Source: Maniola hyperantus (lineage: Eukaryota; Arthropoda; Insecta; Lepidoptera; Nymphalidae). From it: a stretch of DNA of 64,000 nucleotides. The notes below the pieces were generated by a model. The model saw only the letters and a list, made by a program, of their open reading frames with translations, had not been told where the DNA came from and made no database searches. The DNA lies in assembly GCF_902806685.2 (NCBI RefSeq), contig NC_048554.1, forward strand, positions 9,982,001 to 10,046,000, written 5' to 3'. A program made the translations under genes and the position numbers. Below are positions 35,401-42,200 of this stretch, one piece after another (within the stretch, counting starts at the first letter, position 1; every line of letters begins with the position of its first letter).

Positions 35401-36936
35401 CCTTATTCACATTGTGACGTCATCTACTTCAGATGCATAGTTAATACAACCCAGTAAAGTGTGTTTTAAATAAGAAGACTAACTGCAATATTACACTGCT
35501 TCCTAAACTTGCACAGTAGACTATGCTTTCTCTTTAATTAAAATCTAATAATAATTACAATACACAACAGAAAATAATGTACATCAACCTTTAGAAAGAG
35601 ATAGCAGTTTTGTAGAAAATTGTCTCTGTTGTTGAACCTGACAAAAAAAGATTCTGACGAATTGGGAACCTCCTTCTTTTTTGAAATCGGTTAAAACATT
35701 ACATAGGTATGACTTATGAGTGACAGAGACAACCCTCTACAAAGCCGAAACGGTTGATGTACATTATTTTCTGCCACATACTGTACTCAAGCATATTACT
35801 TAATAATAGTACCAATAAATTAGACTAATAGACTTTTAATCTAACTTTGAATATATATTTTGAAAGGAGATTCAAATAATTTAAAGTCTAGAATTAAAGG
35901 TCCAAAATAATGGAATTGTTGAATTCCATTATTGATTAAAGAGTTAAATTCTACACTATCTTGGCAAGAAGTGCATTCCAAAAGATTACTACTCTTTCAA
36001 GAGCAATTTGTAATAGTTTACTTGAGTTAACTTACTATCTCATGCACTAATGACTCATCTGTAAAGTATCTGTTGAAACTTTTTATAACAAAAAATCAAA
36101 TTGAAAGTCAAGCAATCCACTAAATATAATCACTTAATCTGAGCACTCACCTCCATAGCTTCCTGTGGTGGTTCAGACTGAGAGTTTCTTTCTGATACAT
36201 CATCTACTTCCATAGAGAGAGATCTTCGAGAGCAGCTGGGTGAGGCGGTACTTGTCCGTGGCTTCACAGGTGGCGGCTCAGCAAACTGTGCCGGTGAGTT
36301 AGACCGAGATGTGCTGTCATCTCTATTGGATGCACCCTCAGAACTGCTCACAGTAGACTGAGGCAGGCCTCGCACCGAACCACAGCTCAACAAAGTATCG
36401 TCACCCATGGAATCAAAACTATTGTATTGTCTTGTTTGGGACAAATCTGTCATTTTGGTATCTGGCATTTCATCCAGTAAATTACTCTCCGCCTTCTCCG
36501 TAACGATTAGGCCACCCGGCGGAATTTTCGTCTGATCTGGCACTTCACTTTTGTTCTCTGCAAAGCTCTGTTCTTTGTCTGTGCTCTCGGAGTTTTCATT
36601 GGAACTGCGAGGCACGGGCGATACGACAGTAGCAGGAGCGGGACTTAGCACGTCGGCTGGCATGGAAGCACCAGGCGTGATGGGGGGACTAGGGGGAGCT
36701 GGAGACGGACCAGTCCCTCCCAGAGCTGCCAACCGAGCCAATCTCCGTCTTCGTATCTGCAACGAAGCAAAATTGATCGTCGGGAACCGAGCACGTGTAG
36801 AAATTTACACTCACACCAACGCTAAACACCACGACACTAACGCTTTGTTTTGTTACGAAATTAGATTGGCCATACGCGATATGCCAAGGGACGTTTACAA
36901 AATACGACTCACCTCTTCTTGACTGAGTTCACTCAT
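17407..36936 (-). CDS. UBE4B: Ubiquitin conjugation factor E4 B (Ufd2-type U-box ligase), 18 exons
   Basis: E3/E4 ligase that lengthens ubiquitin chains on preformed conjugates, working with Cdc48/p97 in proteasomal and quality-control degradation. Coding exons (minus): 36936-36913, 36756-36151, 34092-33951, 33475-32913, 32447-32199, 31560-31317, 27898-27725, 26457-26337, 25921-25790, 24857-24648, 24252-23910, 22644-22549, 21956-21690, 20814-20701, 19952-19832, 19252-19146, 18572-18479, 17468-17407. They total 3669 nt, exactly 1222 codons plus TAA, and every junction keeps phase at GT-AG sites. The N-terminus MSELSQEE-IRRRRLARLAALGG matches the family. A Ser/Pro-rich region covers about 20-200, the Ufd2 core about 260-1130 (NDTTFLLDECL, LNFNLQQLCGPKC, KYGWEPRRLL, DIYLHLDCPQF), and the U-box about 1145-1215 (EFRDPLMDTLMTDPV, MDRSVILRHLL, TDPFNRQPLTEDQL). 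The last exon encodes only TELKERILQWQRDKKAPTS and lies about 1 kb beyond the previous one. Introns are full of SINEs and MITEs. Confidence 0.96.
17506..17800 (+). mobile_element. tRNA-derived SINE, family S1, copy 1
   Basis: Pol III box A-like TAGCCTAGTGGTTAGGAC and box B GGTTCGATCCC are followed by the body (TTTAACGGTGAAGGAAAAC, CCGCACATGGCCAGCGTAG) and a GATGATGAT end. It lies in the last UBE4B intron. It is not a functional tRNA, because acceptor-stem pairing and tRNA length are absent. Confidence 0.9.
17851..18028 (+). mobile_element. tRNA-derived SINE, family S2, copy 1
   Basis: Box A-like GATAGCTCAACGGTTAAAG and box B GGTTCAAACC, then AACTCCTAGGAAAAGC and an A-rich tail. Inverted copies are at 20001-20190 and 27361-27470. 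Confidence 0.85.
18062..18195 (-). mobile_element. LINE 3'-tail fragment, inverted
   Basis: On the minus strand it reads GCTAGTTCTTCTCGAAGTGC and ends AGTTTATTTGAATAAAAAAA, like the tails at 3230-3440 and 31930-32045. Confidence 0.55.
18250..18425 (+). repeat. Interspersed repeat family E
   Basis: CTAGCTGATCCCCGCGGCTT opens it. It continues through AATGTAGCTTTCTACTGGTG, GAAAGAATTTTTAAAATCGG and TAGTTCCAAAGATTACCCC. A truncated copy is at 34600-34735. Both lie in UBE4B introns. Confidence 0.8.
19018..19100 (+). mobile_element. RTE-like LINE 3' end fragment
   Basis: TTTAGGGAAGGCCTATGTCC, then AACAGTGGACATCCACAGG and (GATGAT)n. The same terminal coding and tail sequence is seen more fully at 22255-22512. 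Confidence 0.65.
19628..19800. mobile_element. MITE family M3, copy 1
   Basis: Inverted ends ACAGTACGCGGCCGAAAGTA and its complement at 19779-19798, with inner inverted TTGTAGAGC/GCTCTACAA and a GTCGTTGAGACCGACAAAACG core. Related copies are at 35565-35786 (with an insertion) and 49411-49597; an inner fragment is at 46872-46965. Confidence 0.9.
20001..20190 (-). mobile_element. SINE family S2, inverted copy
   Basis: Poly(T) at the left, TTTGAACCGTCGACCTTTCG (complement of the box B region) and GGTTGAGCTATTGAGGCTC (complement of box A) at the right. It sits in the intron between UBE4B exons 14 and 15. Confidence 0.85.
20214..20343. mobile_element. MITE family M2, copy 1
   Basis: Ends CGCGACAGGTCGAGATG and CATCTCGACCTGTCGCG are near-perfect inverted repeats around a GC-rich interior. 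Copies lie at 21993-22132 and 61081-61166, with a fragment at 28597-28640. Confidence 0.9.
20379..20685 (+). repeat. LINE-type repeat fragment (GGGTTCCGTACC family)
   Basis: Begins AGGGTTCCGTACCAAAATGG and ends with a GACAGACGGACGGACAG block, TTAGTAATAGGGTCCCGTTGG and GGGTACGGAACCC. Confidence 0.7.
21181..21572. mobile_element. Large imperfect palindrome (MITE-like, M4)
   Basis: Two arms of roughly 160-190 bp face each other around 21374. ATGACAGCTACAATGTCACG on the right pairs with CGTGACATTGTAGCTGTCA on the left. CAACAATGCATTGTGGCCAATAG, CTGATTGGCTGAATTTG and CTGCATCAATCATTA also have inverted partners. No coding capacity. It lies in the UBE4B intron between exons 13 and 14. Confidence 0.85.
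21993..22132. mobile_element. MITE family M2, copy 2
   Basis: Left end GGTTGAGATGGCAATCGGG and right end CCTGATTGCCATTTCAAC, more decayed than copy 1. The shared interior is GCGGGGCGTTCCCTCCC. Confidence 0.85.
22255..22512 (+). pseudogene. RTE-like LINE ORF C-terminal remnant
   Basis: Encodes the recognisable stretch AKLKWQWAGHIVRKTDRRWG and then WQPRTGKCRVRPPLGG, typical of the end of RTE-type LINE polyproteins. A frameshift spoils the terminal part, where AAGAGACCTATGTCCAGCAG is the usual end. A GATGATG tail follows. It is inserted between UBE4B exons 12 and 13. Confidence 0.75.
22672..22870 (+). repeat. LINE-type repeat fragment (CCGGTCAAGTGCGAGTCGG)
   Basis: AAAATCCGGTCAAGTGCGAG, then ACGAAGGGTTCCGTACCATC, then TGCCAAATTTCATGA. 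It lies in the UBE4B intron between exons 11 and 12. Confidence 0.7.
23715..23820. mobile_element. SINE/LINE tail fragment
   Basis: TGCAATCAGACCTGGTGGCA and AAGTGATGATTCAGCCTAAGATGG are the inverted form of the S3 tail at 38734-38790. Confidence 0.6.
25138..25360 (+). repeat. Interspersed repeat family F
   Basis: Fullest copy: GCTTATGCTCGCGACTTCG, GGGGTTGAATTTTCAAAAATC, TTAGCGGATGCCTAGGTACG, CCGATCCGTCCAGTAGTTTG. Located in a UBE4B intron. Confidence 0.85.
25590..25775 (+). repeat. Interspersed repeat, single copy of the 17025 family
   Basis: GCATTTCATTGGTGTATATTC through GCAAACGAATTTTGCCGATG matches 17025-17284. It ends just upstream of the donor side of UBE4B exon 9. Confidence 0.8.
26112..26305 (-). 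repeat. Interspersed repeat family F, inverted
   Basis: CACAGCTCAAACTACTGGAC, GGATTGGGCTGAAATTTGGC and CGCGGACGAAGTCGCGGGAA are the complement of the copy at 25138. The two inverted copies bracket UBE4B exon 9. Confidence 0.85.
26588..26640 (+). repeat. Short LINE-type repeat fragment
   Basis: AAAAAACCGGCTAAGTGCGA then GTCGGACTCGCGCACGAAGG; a family-A' element is inserted directly after it and its remainder seems to resume near 26880. Confidence 0.65.
26645..26852 (+). repeat. Interspersed repeat A', full copy
   Basis: ACTAATATTATAAATGCGAA, CTGGCTTTTCACGGCCC, GAAATTTGGTACAGAGTTAGC, then CATAGGCTACTTTTCATC and CGTACGAAGTCGCAGGCATC. It is nested inside the repeat that starts at 26588. Confidence 0.85.
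27268..27682 (+). mobile_element. SINE family S1, copy 2, interrupted by an inverted S2 fragment
   Basis: Starts TGTGATAGCCTAGTAGTAAGG and resumes with CTGACTTTTCGGAGTTATG and GGTGAAGGAAAACAACATG, ending with GATGATGATG. Between these, 27361-27470 is a poly(T)-led inverted S2 segment. Confidence 0.8.
27361..27470 (-). mobile_element. SINE family S2 fragment nested in S1
   Basis: TTTTTTTTTTAAAGAATATTA and AGCTTGTGCTAGGAGTGGGT match the inverted S2 at 20001-20190. The box A/B end is missing. Confidence 0.75.
28108..28315 (-). mobile_element. SINE family S3, inverted copy
   Basis: ATCGTACCGGAACGCTAAAT at the left and TCGGGAATCGAATCCGGGAC plus GCGCGCTAGGGAGG at the right are complements of the S3 body, box B and 5' end at 38468-38806. 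Confidence 0.75.
28597..28640. mobile_element. MITE family M2 fragment
   Basis: GCCTCATACCCCGATTGCCATC matches one arm and part of the interior of M2. Confidence 0.5.
29036..29135 (+). repeat. LINE-type repeat 3' end fragment
   Basis: GACAGACAGATGGACGGGCG, then TTAGTAATAGGATCCCATTGG and TTCGGGTACGGAAC, as at 20590-20685. Confidence 0.65.
29140..29285 (-). repeat. RTE-like LINE terminal fragment, inverted
   Basis: CCGATAGACGTCTACGGTTG and CACCCATTGCCATTTCAGCTTT are complements of the RTE-like remnant at 22255-22512. Confidence 0.55.
29480..31070. other. UBE4B intron 6 interior, no gene seen
   Basis: Part of the 3.4-kb intron between UBE4B exons 6 and 7. It has only short frames, the hairpin at 30228-30272, and unassigned AT-rich DNA. 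Confidence 0.4.
30228..30272. repeat. Perfect hairpin with 20-bp arms (M8)
   Basis: CTAAAAACATTTGAAATGAT and its exact complement are separated by about 5 bp. It is too short to classify as a MITE. Confidence 0.9.
31072..31292 (+). repeat. Interspersed repeat family A, full copy
   Basis: Starts TTATTATAAATGCGAAAGTG, then CTTCAATCACGTCGCAACGG, TAGATAAAGACCTGGAGAGTG, ATCCCGGAAAATCAAAGAG and ACGCGGACGAAGTCGCGG. It ends about 25 bp from the donor of UBE4B exon 6. Confidence 0.88.
31625..31790 (+). mobile_element. LINE 3'-end fragment
   Basis: CTTGAAAGGCCGGCAACGCA, TCATGGGTGGCGGTAATCAC and TCGGGTGACCCGCCGGTTTG form a sequence set common at lepidopteran LINE ends. No intact frame. Confidence 0.55.
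31930..32045 (+). mobile_element. LINE 3'-tail fragment
   Basis: TTTCTTGCTGGTTCTTCTCG, GCCGGTGGTAGATGCGTTTG and ATTCAAAAGTACG. It stops abruptly where the partial copy of UBE4B exon 5 begins at 32043. Confidence 0.6.
32043..32170 (-). pseudogene. Partial, decayed duplicate of UBE4B exon 5
   Basis: TTAACGCAGGCGGACAGAG and CACACTGGTCTAGC occur both here and in the functional exon from 32254. The first 58 bp differ at only about four positions, and the match then weakens with gaps. The copy lacks the splice ends and the start of the exon, so it cannot be spliced in as a normal exon. It lies about 211 bp from its source, within the adjacent intron. Confidence 0.8.
34600..34735 (+). repeat. Interspersed repeat family E, truncated
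   Basis: TTATGTAGCTTTCTATTGGTG, GAAAGAATTTTTAAAATCAC and GTAGTTCCAGAGATTACTCG match 18318-18400. Confidence 0.75.
35565..35786. mobile_element. MITE family M3, copy 2, carrying an insertion
   Basis: Compared with 19628-19800 and 49411-49597, the core is split after CCTGACAAAA by about 50 bp, AAAAGATTCTGACGAATTGG through TTTGAAATCGGTTAAAAC. The inserted block recurs alone at 52893-52946. Confidence 0.85.
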
Positions 36937-37400
36937 TATAGGACGTTTTGTTGACTTTGTATCAAATAACTGGTAATATCACTACAAGTAAGAATTTAGA
37001 TTTTCTGATTGAATAAGACAGAACTGCAGCGCAGGCCCCAACGTCAACCAGTCAGTCACCTTTGGCTCAGCTGAGACCGCTGAGACGATTGGCTATTTGA
37101 CGTTTACTTGTGAATAGATGACGAGAAAGTATTGAAAATACACGCGTCATCCTCCCCACTTACACAAAGACTTGATTACTAGTCTGTGACTTGTATTAAC
37201 CTGTGAGTCCTACTCCTGTGACCTATGTCTGTGACTTTTTATTTTATTGTAATGTTGGCTAACACAATTTTTATCATTAGTCTATGGTTAAAACTTTATT
37301 AAATGTTGCCACAATAAGATGTTTTTTTTTTTTTAATACAATAAAACTTAAAGCTAGCCTTATCTAATTACTATATAAATCATGACCGCGTGGAATGGTG
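36937..37400. other. UBE4B upstream region
   Basis: Likely holds the UBE4B 5' UTR and promoter, since the ATG is at 36936 on the minus strand. ATTGGCT at 37090-37096 and CTCAGCTGAG (palindrome) near 37066 are visible, but no promoter can be proven. Confidence 0.3.
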
Positions 37401-37499
37401 CCAAGAATACTGGCTGCATTTCCGCGCTGGACAGCCAGGCTGATCCGCTGCGCAAAAAATTAGCCAGCCCTTCTGTCACCAGTTGAGGCTATTAATCGC

Positions 37500-38462
37500 G
37501 GTAATAAGATGTATAATTATTTAATATTGTGTAGTATAGTCTTGTTTAAAAAGGTTGCCTTATGTATAACATGAATATAAAATGGATGGAATCCCTATTC
37601 CCAGAGTACAGAACATGAAAGACCTAGGTGTAATTTTTGATAAAAAATTGACCTTCCATGACCATATTAACACCGTAGCAGCTGACTCATTTCGAAGATT
37701 AGGATTTGTACTACGCAACTCTCGGGAGTTCCATAGTCCTTTGGTAATACGATTACTATATTACGCCTTAGTCCGAAGCAAGCTCGAAACAAGCACCTGT
37801 GTCTGGCATCCGTACGAGGCAAAGTACGGGCTTATATTAGAAAAAGTACAAAAGGCCTTCCTAAGATACCTGTATAAACGTTGCTATGGATATTATCCTT
37901 TCCTATACCCAACCAAATTTCTGTTAGGTTGCTTAGGTTTCAACTCCCTGGAGGTCAGACGCATTTGCGACCAACTCAAAATTATGTGTCAAATTTTGCG
38001 AGGAGATGTTAATGCTCCAGAACTTCATAACCAACTGTGTCGCATACGTGTCCCTGAATCCAACAGTAATCTTCGTCCACGAAAAAATAAACTTTTCGTG
38101 GTCCCACATCATCGCACTATTGCTAGATCTATGTCACCTATACCCCGTTCATTAGCATCATTCAACGCGCTTTTGGACAATAATGCTCAATGGGACCCAT
38201 TTAATGATGGGTCTATAATACTGGTTCGGGAGTTACTGAAGTACGCTGAGAGCATTGCATGAATATGTCATTCAATGTTCTCAGCGTACATATTCAAAAT
38301 TCTTTGATCTTTTATCGTTTTGTATTTTATGTCTTTTTTCTTGTACCTTTATTTGTATTTAAATTTATTATTAATCATCTAGTTAGTGTAAGTGGCACTG
38401 CCGTTCTAATTAGATATAAAATAAATAAAATAAATAAAATAAATAAAATAAATAAATAAATA
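37500..38462 (+). mobile_element. 5'-truncated LINE ending in an (AAATA)n tail
   Basis: Contains only the C-terminal part of a reverse-transcriptase ORF and ends with repeated AAATA units at 38412-38462, a tail type used by several non-LTR clades. The 5' limit is approximate. Confidence 0.75.
37582..38262 (+). pseudogene. C-terminal fragment of non-LTR retrotransposon reverse transcriptase
   Basis: An open 226-codon stretch without RT catalytic motifs. It shows the region after the palm domain: MKDLGVIFDKKLTFHDHI, SFRRLGFVLRNSREF, LLYYALVRSKLETSTCVWHP and LEKVQKAFLRYLYKR, typical of Jockey/CR1-type RT thumb sequence. The ATG is internal to the ancestral ORF. It is not a host gene and is unrelated in sequence to the intact element at 4133-9736. 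Confidence 0.85.
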
Positions 38463-38467
38463 ACTTT

Positions 38468-38806
38468 TAACCTCCCTGGCGCAGTGGTGAGCGCTGTGGT
38501 CTTAATAGTGGGAGGTCCCGGGTTCGATTCCTGGCAGGGGTTTGGAATTTTATAATTTCTAAATTTCTGGTCTGGTCTGGTGGGAGGCTTAGGCCGTGGC
38601 TAGTTACCACCCTACCGGCAAAGCCGTGCCGCCAAGCGATTTAGCGTTCCGGTACGATGCCGTGTAGAAACCAAAGGGGTATGGGTTTAATAAAAAAAAA
38701 CTGCCATACCCCTTCCAGGTTAGCCCGCTATCATCTTAGACTGCATCATCACTTACCACCAGGTGAGATTGCAGTCAAGGGCTAACTTGTATCTGAATAA
38801 AAAAAA
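38468..38806 (+). mobile_element. tRNA-derived SINE, family S3
   Basis: Box A CTGGCGCAGTGGTGAGCG and box B GGGTTCGATTCC, body CAAGCGATTTAGCGTTCCGG, an internal A-run, and a second half CACCAGGTGAGATTGCAGTC ending in poly(A). It begins within about 6 bp of the LINE tail, so the SINE probably inserted into, or was mobilised with, that A-rich tail. Confidence 0.9.
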
Positions 38807-38814
38807 AAAAAAAA

Positions 38815-39272
38815 AATTATTTCTGCAATTTTTTGATCTTTTCCTGAAAATATGATTTGAAATTGATTTATTTTTAATTAAATTATACATTTGCATAATT
38901 ATTCCATTCATTCATTCAGCTCATCTATGGTTTAATTGTTGACCACAGAGTAGATACCATGCTTGCATGCACTTGACACCATGACACCATCCATCACACC
39001 GACACTTGACATTTGACAACTCTTTAATATGGCCGCATGTTTTCAATTTGCAATTTGTTTATTGTTTACATTTTGATCGCTTAAATAGTTATAATATTGT
39101 TTGTGAAATAATTACTAATTTATGGACAATCATAGTGCGCAATAAATTATGTGAAGTATGTTGAAAACGATAAAAATGTTTACAATGTACTGTGGCTAAA
39201 GTAGTCTTAAAATAGTATTGTTTCCACATTTCTGTTTGTTTTTGTGGATCATAAAAGTTATACAAAATCAAG
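38815..39272. other. TOR (+) upstream region
   Basis: AT-rich, no gene. The promoter and 5' UTR of the plus-strand TOR gene must lie here or in the adjacent repeats. No TATA or initiator could be assigned. Confidence 0.35.
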
Positions 39273-42200
39273 ATGACGAATAGTCAATTAGTACCTGATT
39301 TGATTGTGGGCCTAAAGTCTCGTCACACTGAAACCCGACATAAAGCAATTCGAGAGCTCCAGAACTTTGCTAAGCTCGACCTGCGAGAGATGCCCCAGGA
39401 AGCTTTAATTCAAGTCCTGGATGAATTCAGTCAACAAATTCATATAATGACTTCAAGCTACGATAGCAACGACAAAAAAGCGGGAATTTTGACTATTGGT
39501 AATAAATTATTTTATGTTTATATTTGGTAATAAATCTTATAATTTATAAAAGAACCTCTCATCAAGTACCTACTATTATTCAAAATACAGTGCGTCCTTG
39601 GCTTACATCATAACTCATACCTGAAAATGGAATAGTACAAAATAAAAATCATTAATGTAAATCAATTTTATCTAGAAAATAAAGAATAAATAAATAATTA
39701 TCATTAGATAATAATGATTTTTTATTCCAGTTTGTCTTATTAGCAGTGACTCTGAAGCAAATAAAACAAGAATAACTCGCTATGCTCATTACTTGAGAAA
39801 CATATTCCCATCGAATGATATAAATATTTTAGAACTAGCGGCAAAGACGATGGGACGAATGGCAACATCACTGGGCATAAAACGTGGGGAATATGTAGAA
39901 ATGGAGATAAAAAGAGCATTTGAATGGCTAACTGGGGAAAGAAACGAGGGGAAAAGACTGTCAGCTTGTCTCATTTTAAGAGAATTGGCTATTGCTATGC
40001 CATCATTCTTTTTTCAGCATATCAATAGCTTTTTTAACTATATCATGACAGCAATGCGAGATCCTAAAGAGCAGATAAGAGAAGCTGCAGCCAAAGCCAT
40101 CAGAGCTGCTTTTGTAGTGACGTCTCAGAGGGAAATACCAGAACAGAGCAACAAGGCTCACTGGTACATTCAATGCTATGAGGAGTCCATGTCTTCTTTT
40201 TCTGACCCAATGAGAGAAAGATTTATGAGCAGAGATGAACATGTACATGGTGGATTATTAATTTTGAACGAACTGTTCCGTTGTTCAAATTCCAATTGGG
40301 AGAAAAAATACACTGGCCTCATGCAGAAGCTTGATTCAGAACAGGAAACTTCTGATGAGATGTCTTCATTTAACCCGAAACTGTATGGCTCATTGTCATA
40401 CCATTACGATGATAAAAATCAGCATGTCATTATTTTGGAATCGTCAATTTGCAAGAAGTTATTAATGGAAAAGTATGATAAAATATCTGTGGGTGAGTTA
40501 ATTTTTTTTTATAGCCTGGTTGTTAAGCTTGCCTCTTACTTGTAGGATCCGGGTTTAAGTCATAAGCACGCACGTCTAAACCTTAGAGCTATGAGCGTTT
40601 TAAGCAGTTAAATATCACTTGCTTTAACAATGAAGGAAAACATTGTGAAGAAACCTGCATACGTAAAAGTTCTCCAATGTCTGAATGTTCTCAAAAGCAT
40701 ATGAAGTTTGCAAATCTGCTCTTAGCCAGCTTGATGGACTATCGGCTAAATCCTTCTCATTCTGAGATACATGCTCAAAAGTGAGTCAGTCATTGGTTTA
40801 GATGATGATAATTTAATTTTGTGCATTTATCTTAATTAAGTATTTTACGGTTCCTATTTCTAATATAATTTTAGCAGTGTATATTCTATGTGCTGCATTT
40901 GCTCAATGCGTTACTGATTAAAACAACTAATGATTTAAATTGGGTACAATAGTGTAAAAACCAATCAGTGTTATGTAAAACGTCCATAGTTCTGTATATT
41001 AAATTGTATGATTGTTTCTCATACTTTTAGATGTCATGGCACAGCAGATATCAAGATCTCACAGTGTTCATCAGATGCTTCTTTTAGTGATACCAAGATT
41101 AGTAGCATTCAACAGAGAAGCATTTGCAAAAAAACATCTTAAATCTACCATCAATCATTTAATAACTTTTTTGAGAGGCAGAGAAAAAGAAAAAGCTATG
41201 GCTTTCACAACATTAGGTCTTATTTGCATAGCAGTTGAAGACGATATTAAACAGTACCTGCCTAGAATTATAGAAATTATAAAACAAACTTTTCCACTCA
41301 AAGATGTACCAAGAAAAAAAATTGGAATAGATACACCTTTGTTTCATTGTGTTACTCTACTTGGTATTGCAATGAAAGAAAATGTAGCGAATGAAATAAA
41401 AGAGCTTCTTGACCCAATGTGTGCCACTGGACTGAGCTCACAGTTGACAACCTGCTTTAAAGAGCTGAGTCAAAAAGTTCCATCACTGAAAAATGAAATT
41501 ACAGATAGATTACTCAATATCTTGTCTCTGATATTGAGGAAGAAGCCTTATATCTCCAGCAGTGTAGAATCACCTTCTGTGCATGCACTATCAAAAGCTT
41601 TGTTGGTGGAACCACATGATGCTGTAAAATTAGTCTTAGCATTACATACTCTTGGTACATTTGACTTTGAGTGGAACAATACTCTGATGTCGTTCATCAG
41701 AAGATGTACTGATCATTACCTACAATATGAGCAGCAGGATGTGAGATTAGAAGCAGTAAAAACTGTAGCCAAATTGCTCATCAAAGCCATTGAACGATGT
41801 TCAGTCACCAATTCGCGAACTTTGAATTCTTTAATTGATGAATCTCTTGGCAAACTTTTATCTATCGGTCGCTCTGATTTCGATCAAGAAATACGATACA
41901 AGGTGCTCGAAATTTTTACGAATCCAATATTTGACAAATATTTAGCTGTCGAGGACCATTTAAGTTGCCTGTTTGTTGCCATCAATGATTCAAACACCGA
42001 CGTGAGTGAATTGGCTTTATGCGTCACAGGAAGGTTGAGCAATATAAATCCGAGTTACACTACGCCAATTCTGCGGCAATTATTCGTACAAATTTTAATG
42101 GAGTTACAGTATTCAGAATCAGCTCGCAATAAGGAGCAGTCTCTCAGGATGGTGAACAACATCATATCGCACGCTCCGCGGCTGACGCAACAGTTTGTAG

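Larger units (their letters stand above)
34140..36120. other. UBE4B intron 2, mostly unassigned AT-rich DNA
   Basis: The 2-kb intron between exons 2 and 3. Besides family E (34600-34735) and M3 (35565-35786) nothing recognisable was seen. Confidence 0.4.

Noticed and set aside
36551..36922. Open frame of 123 codons on the plus strand
   Set aside because: It lies antisense to UBE4B exons 1-2 and runs through their intron. It has low-complexity Gly/Pro content and no family resemblance.
37582..38262. A 226-codon open frame that could pass for a host gene
   Set aside because: Its sequence is the post-catalytic part of a non-LTR reverse transcriptase and it ends at an (AAATA)n tail.
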